Source of the DNA: Epiperipatus broadwayi
Lineage: Eukaryota; Onychophora; Udeonychophora; Euonychophora; Peripatidae
NCBI GenBank assembly: GCA_028023455.1
Contig: JAQFVV010012423.1
Span: forward strand, 6,740,269-6,804,268
Reading direction: 5' to 3'
DNA length: 64,000 bases
Part shown: piece after piece, positions 59,130-64,000 of the stretch
How positions within the stretch are numbered: position 1 is the stretch's first letter
Layout: each line of letters opens with the position of its first letter
Notes under the pieces: generated by a model
Seen by the model: the letters and a program-made list of their open reading frames with translations, nothing else
What the model was told of the DNA's origin: nothing
Database searches by the model: none
Program-made: the position numbers and the translations under genes

Positions 59130-60625
59130 ATCAAATATAATGTCAAACTATAAAAAAAAAATTATCTAATAATATTCAGAAAGAAGAATGTAAAAGCTTA
59201 ATGAAATAAATATAGTAGACAGTGCTCTATTTACATTAATCTAATAATTGCAATTCTGGACAAACATAAACAATTCACTCACAATGAATAAAATAAAAAG
59301 AATTGTGATGTCTAAGTCATGACACCTCAGTTGTTTTTCATGCTGTGATTTACATTTGCTTAAAAAAAATACTTTCATATTCTCCAAAATGATTGAAGAT
59401 AACTATGCACTTATAGAAAAACTCAATTTACATACAATTTGATTTCAATAATAAAAAATAAATAATTCTTATAGTCAGTGAAGAAATAAGATATATTCAA
59501 CACTACAATAATATAGTTTTAAAATATATTTGTTAATATTTACAAAATTAAATTTATATCAATTTAATAAACAATTTTAAACAAAATTTAGCCATATTTT
59601 ATTTTCACAGAAAAAAAATATAATCAAAAACAGAGAATATTAAACCCAGAAATACATGTTTTTGTTGTTTTTTTTTTAAGAAAAAAATATGCATTCTTTT
59701 AGCAAAGATTTATTTTTCTAAAATAAAAGGTAAGCTAAAATTTCATTTCATTCACTTGAAATTATATTAAAATAAAATTAAAAAATAGTTAAAAACTTTA
59801 GCATCTTTATTTACTTTCTGGCAAAAATATTATAAATTAAATAAAAATGTTAAAACAAATTTGAAAAGCTAAAATTCATTCTTTTACAATGGAGTCTGTG
59901 AAAAACTATCTGCTTTGGGGTATTGATAGAAACTATATTAAATATTAGATATTTAGTCCACCATGCTACTAACTGGTGTTTATGATGTGTCCAGAAATAA
60001 AAAGTAAAACGTTTTATATTATTTGCTAAACAAAGCAAAATTTCACAATAACAGAAAATACCAAACTCTGTTAAGTGAATTAAATTTTTTTAAATCATGT
60101 GTTAATGCATACACAGTAATAAACCCATACTATTATTATGCAATTATTTTATTAACACAATATAACAATTATAATCTAACGTTAAAAGAATTTAAAAAGT
60201 ATAATAGAGCAACTATAGACAAAAATCCACTCCATAACTCTTTGTGTAATTCCAATTTATGCTAAATATATATAAATGTATCCTATCATTAAAGTGAACT
60301 GAATGAATTTGTACCCTTTGGTCCAAACATTTTACATCATCCAACAATTTTAATAAAAAAATTGAATTACTGAAAAATTGGTTTAAAATATGAATACTGC
60401 ATTATTAAAATATGAATGCTACTTGAATGCATGTAATACACATATATAGTTTTTAATTGTAAATGGCATATAAAAACAAAAACTTTCAATTCTACCTAAA
60501 AATTTATTTTGATTTACATATATATATATATGGCAATTTCTATGCCAAATCATAATTTCTTTAGTAGACTTGATAATCAAAACCAAAAGAAAGCCAAATG
60601 ATCAGTTTTCTAACTATAATACAAT
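59130..60625. other. AT-rich interval, no feature recognised
   Basis: Short opposing frames near 59850-60265 have no motifs. Confidence 0.5.
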
Positions 60626-60629
60626 ATAC

Positions 60630-60687
60630 AAAAAAATCTACGAATTATTTTAAAAAGAGATTTTTAAAATAATTCCTAGATTTTTTT
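60630..60687. repeat. Near-perfect hairpin, 27-bp arms
   Basis: Arms 60630-60656 and 60661-60687 are reverse complements with one mismatch around a 4-base loop (gaga). The inner 15 pairs are GAATTATTTTAAAAA against its exact complement. AT-rich, and could be a miniature palindrome or a transcribed hairpin. Confidence 0.9.
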
Positions 60688-60689
60688 TT

Positions 60690-61601
60690 CTCTCTATATA
60701 TATTAATTTTTAAAAACCCTCATTTTTTAAAAATGTTGTTTAAAGCATATATTTAAAAAATAAAATTAGGTTGAAAAATAAAATATAAACTTTGCAAATT
60801 AAAAAAAAAAAAAAAGGAATTTAATGAAACAAGTATTTTCCAAAAAATCTGTACATTTAAAAGAAAATTTTATTAAAAATAAATGTCAAATAACAAAAAC
60901 ATTCTTTGAAATACCAAAATTCAATTTTAAATTACAAAAAAATAATTAAAAAAATTTTTTTGATAGTAGGTATTTTCAATTTGACAATAAATTTTCTACT
61001 AAAAAGCTAATATACCATAGCAATAGACCTTTATGCAAGAATTTTCCAACGTGATAATCATCAATTTGTATCTATTATTTTGATTTAAAATCAATTAATC
61101 ACTATTATAATCTTTAAAAAAAAATAACTTTTCTTAAAATTTTTTTCTTCTTCATAATAAAGGCTATTTTATAAGATCGTTATTATAAAATAGTGATTTT
61201 TATTAAAGCTACACCATCCAAAAATTAAATAGCAACATTGACCATAAAAATGTAAAATGCAGAATTTATTCATTATATGGTATATTCAGGTATTACGTTT
61301 TGGTTATAGAACTGAAATACAATTAAAGTATTTGAAATGATTTTCATCTAAGGTTTTTGCAAACAATCAATGCTTTCATTAATGACATACTCCGAGTAAA
61401 AAATATTGGTAGATATAGTCAGGTATCTACATTTGATTTTACGTTCAAGTGATGCTCTTAAATACTGCATGGAAATAATAATGCTAAGTAATCGATAAAT
61501 TTAAAATTTAGTCTACTTTATGGATATTAATTAGAGATAATTTTTTTAATAAAATAGAAAAGAAAATCTATAAACAAAACATTTTTATATCTTATATTAA
61601 A
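60690..61601. other. AT-rich interval, no feature recognised
   Basis: A second small inverted repeat, CTATTTTATA/TATAAAATAG, lies at about 61167-61196. Nothing else was recognised. Confidence 0.45.
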
Positions 61602-61603
61602 TA

Positions 61604-62995
61604 CCGTATTACTTCAAATATAAGCCACTTTTTCCCAAATTTTGAACCCCTAAAAGAGAGGTGCAGCTTAAATTCAAAGCCAAATTTTTTATTCTTATTT
61701 CTGTGGATCTTTGCTTTATGCTACACATGCAGTAAGTATTACAACCATATCCTATGCACAATAGTATATTAAGTATTTGTCAAGAAACATTTTTTGGATT
61801 TATTTCGTAAATGGCTTTAACTCTCTCAAACCACTACTTTTAACATTATTTTGCCAATTTTACCAGTATTTTATCTAGAAACGCTTACCAAATAACCATT
61901 AGAATATTTTTACAATGGATCAATATAACAATGAAACAAGAGCCTGTCTTTCAAGGTGCTCATTGGTTGGTTGTTGTTTTCTACACAAGAGAATGACTGT
62001 CAAAATTTTGACAATTTTGATGTTTACATTTTGATTTTTAAAGTGAAAACAAATGTTTTAAAATACTTTAACATTACTTTGCCAATTTTACTGACATTTT
62101 CCCAAGAAAAGTTTACAGAATAGCCTTTAGTATTTACAATTAACAAATTAATATAACAATATAAGAGCCTGCCTTCCAAGGTGCTGATTGATTGGTTGTT
62201 ATTCTCAACACAAGAGTGTCTGTCAAAATTTTGACAATTCCAATGTTTCATTTCAATTTTTAAAGTGAAAATGAATGTTTTACAATCTTTTAATGTTATT
62301 TTCCCTATATTAGACAATTCTGATATTTTCATTTTGATTTTTAAAGTGAAAAAAGTTTTAGAATCTTAACACTATTTTGCCAATTTTTCCAGTATTTTAT
62401 CGAAAAAAGTTTACCAAATAACCTTTAGAATATTTTTATAACTAGCAAATTAATATAACAATAAGATAAGAGCCAGCCTTTCAAGGTGCTGATTGATTGT
62501 TCCTTGTTCCCTAAGCAAGTGTTTGTTAAAATGTTGGCAGTTCCGATATCTTAGTTCTGATTTTTAAAGTGAAAACGGATGTTTTAGAATCTTTTAATGT
62601 TATTTTGCTGATGTTGACAATTCTGATGTTTTTGTCTTGAATTTCAAAGTGAAAACGAATATTTTAGAAAATATTTGCAAAATATAAATTATTTTAGAAG
62701 AATAATTCAGATTTTCGTAGAAAAAAATGTAGTTTACATGAAAGCAAATTGACAAAGAAATTATAATACTGCAATTTAAATGGCCTTCAGATAACATGGA
62801 ATAGTGAAAATGAGAATTTAAGTTCTGAAAGTACCATATATCTTAACAAGATTAGCAATAAATTAGATGAGTTTATTGTATTTATAGTATTTTCTTATTT
62901 AAATATATATATATGCAGCTTAAATTTGGGGGTGAATATTTTTCCCAATTTTTCAGGCTTAAAATCAGGAGCAGCTTACATTCGAATTAAAATGG
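61604..62995. mobile_element. TA-flanked inverted-repeat DNA transposon, non-autonomous
   Basis: The left end (61604 on, CCGTATTACTTCAAATATAA) and the reverse complement of the right end (CCATTTTAATTCGAATGTAA) match at 18 of the first 25 bases and continue as related 'aagcc...cccaaatttt' sequence. TA lies directly outside both ends (61602-61603 and 62996-62997), the duplication made by Tc1/mariner/pogo-type transposases. Each end also carries a second inverted copy of the ATATAAGCCAC-like word (GTGCAGCTTAAAT near 61661-61673; GCAGCTTAAATTTGGG near 62916), so subterminal hairpins can form. CCGTATTT...ATAAGCCGC-like ends are known from pogo-like elements of many invertebrates. There is no transposase; the interior is a tandem array. 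Confidence 0.75.
61853..62690 (+). repeat. Two-module tandem array (three long, five short modules)
   Basis: Long modules start gccaattttaccagtatttt at about 61853, 62081 and 62379, and contain aaggtgctgattgattgg-like sequence. Short modules start gacaattytgatgtt and contain tttttaaagtgaaaa and gttttagaatc. They begin at about 62010, 62233, 62313, 62536 and 62616. The order is L-S, L-S-S, L-S-S, so the array probably grew by unequal duplication of both single and composite units. The reverse-strand frame over 62024-62332 is a product of this repetition. Confidence 0.85.
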
Positions 62996-62997
62996 TA

Positions 62998-64000
62998 CTT
63001 ATTTTTACTTTTTACAAATTAATTTAAAAATAAACTTCGTGTTCTTCATTTATCACATTACAATATACATATTTTTAACTTTTCACAAAAAAATGTAAAA
63101 ATAAACCTTATGGATATTGATAGTTGGATTTCTACATTCAACGATTTTACAGTTTAGTTTAGGCATTTAAAAAAAGATGAATAAGATCCCTTTCTAGCTT
63201 TTCATTAGGACCTTTACTCAGTTTATCACCAATAATGAAAAACATAATAATAATTTTCATTTTAACTTTTTTATTTGTTGTTACAAAGTTGGTTCATTAT
63301 TTTTATTTGGATTGTTTTATTAGTTTTATTGTAATTTGTATTGACTAAGAAAAATTAACTATTTTTTCCTCGTGTTTTAAAGCCAAATAAGAAATTAAAA
63401 AATTTTAACAATAAATAATAAAACTTTAAACAAATGTCAATTTTACAAGTAATTTATACATTAATTTGTATTAGATACTATTCAAAATTAAAAAAAAACT
63501 TCAATTTATTGATGTTATCTTCCAGTGTGGTTTCATTAGCTGCGTGTAATGACTAAAAATATATACCTGATTATATCAGTATCAGAATATTTTTATTAAT
63601 GAAGATTACCAAAGCAAAAAAAAACTTTCATTCAGTATAGTAAGTAATCAAAACCATATTTGGTTCATGTACAATAACAAAGTGTATTAATATTAAATTT
63701 TAATGTATACATTAAATAAAATATATTACTCAATCAATTTTGTAAAAATATATATTAATCATAACTGTAAATTATTTTGAGAAGGTAAAAAAAAAAAAAA
63801 AAATGATTTGGTGTATTATGCAGTTAATAATCAACTTTATATGATAACATGTTATTACACATAAGTCAAAAATATTTAATTGCTCAATTTAAAATCAATA
63901 ATCACATATTTTCTGATATTCAAGATAATGGTCACATAATATTGGCAAAAAAAAAAATCATTTATTAAAAGTATAGCTATTAACTGTATATTTTTCTTTA
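62998..64000. other. AT-rich interval to window end
   Basis: Poly-A runs (about 63789-63803) and AT-rich sequence only. Confidence 0.5.

Noticed and set aside
62024-62332. 102-residue reverse-strand frame with repeated peptide
   Set aside because: The repetition comes directly from the short modules of the tandem array.

Overview
The window reads as non-coding, repeat-rich DNA from an invertebrate animal genome. It is strongly AT-rich and mostly CpG-poor, has no long open reading frame, and carries degraded RTE-type and APE-type LINEs, a Ty3/gypsy-like LTR element, hAT and TA-flanked DNA transposons and a tRNA-derived SINE. The sequence does not identify the species. No complete cellular gene can be supported. 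There is one reasonable candidate exon near the left edge (about 223-428, +) and one much weaker terminal-exon candidate (46037-46092, +). The window is therefore probably intergenic DNA or the interior of very long introns.

Layout. 0-0.4 kb: candidate exon with a consensus splice donor. 1.2-3.3 kb: reverse-strand RTE LINE with four tandem copies of a ~235-bp piece of its own coding region. 7.5-9.0 kb: a 1.4-kb element with ~40-bp terminal inverted repeats and 8-bp flanking direct repeats, holding ~105-bp subrepeats into which a tRNA-derived SINE has inserted. 9.4-14.9 kb: a complete LTR retrotransposon on the reverse strand, with ~2.0-kb LTRs, TGTAACA/TGTTACA ends, a TTAG target duplication, a tRNA-Lys primer binding site and a purine tract. 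Its 1.4-kb interior encodes only gag. 16.6-17.6 kb: second RTE fragment. 18.6-20.0 kb: a CpG-richer patch with octamer, CCAAT and TATA motifs in order. 23.1-24.8 kb: hAT transposase pseudogene with BED-finger remnant. 25.76-25.94 kb: foldback with 62-bp arms. 27.3-32.2 kb: degenerate APE-type LINE with 5' monomers, an endonuclease relic, an RT relic and a duplicated 3' end. It is followed by a third RTE fragment at 32.2-33.2 kb.

33-49 kb is mostly featureless AT-rich DNA with isolated relics: a hairpin at 33.3 kb, LINE fragments at 39.7 and 43.5 kb, one hAT terminus at 40.93 kb, and a young ~108-bp SINE with a 13-bp target duplication at 44.03-44.16 kb. 49.85-50.42 kb is a GC-richer diverged tandem duplication. 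50.8-54.6 kb is an older gag-bearing retroelement relic (LTR-like segment, degenerate tRNA-Lys primer site, broken gag) whose gag is related to that of the 9.4-14.9 kb element. 55.3-61.6 kb is AT-rich with few landmarks. 61.6-63.0 kb is a TA-flanked inverted-repeat element filled with a two-module tandem array.

The main result is a set of non-autonomous or degraded mobile elements, several with nested or tandem internal structure. The most notable are the gag-only LTR element, the two inverted-repeat elements with internal arrays, and the very short SINE. No CRISPR array, rRNA, intact tRNA gene or bacterial-type operon was seen.
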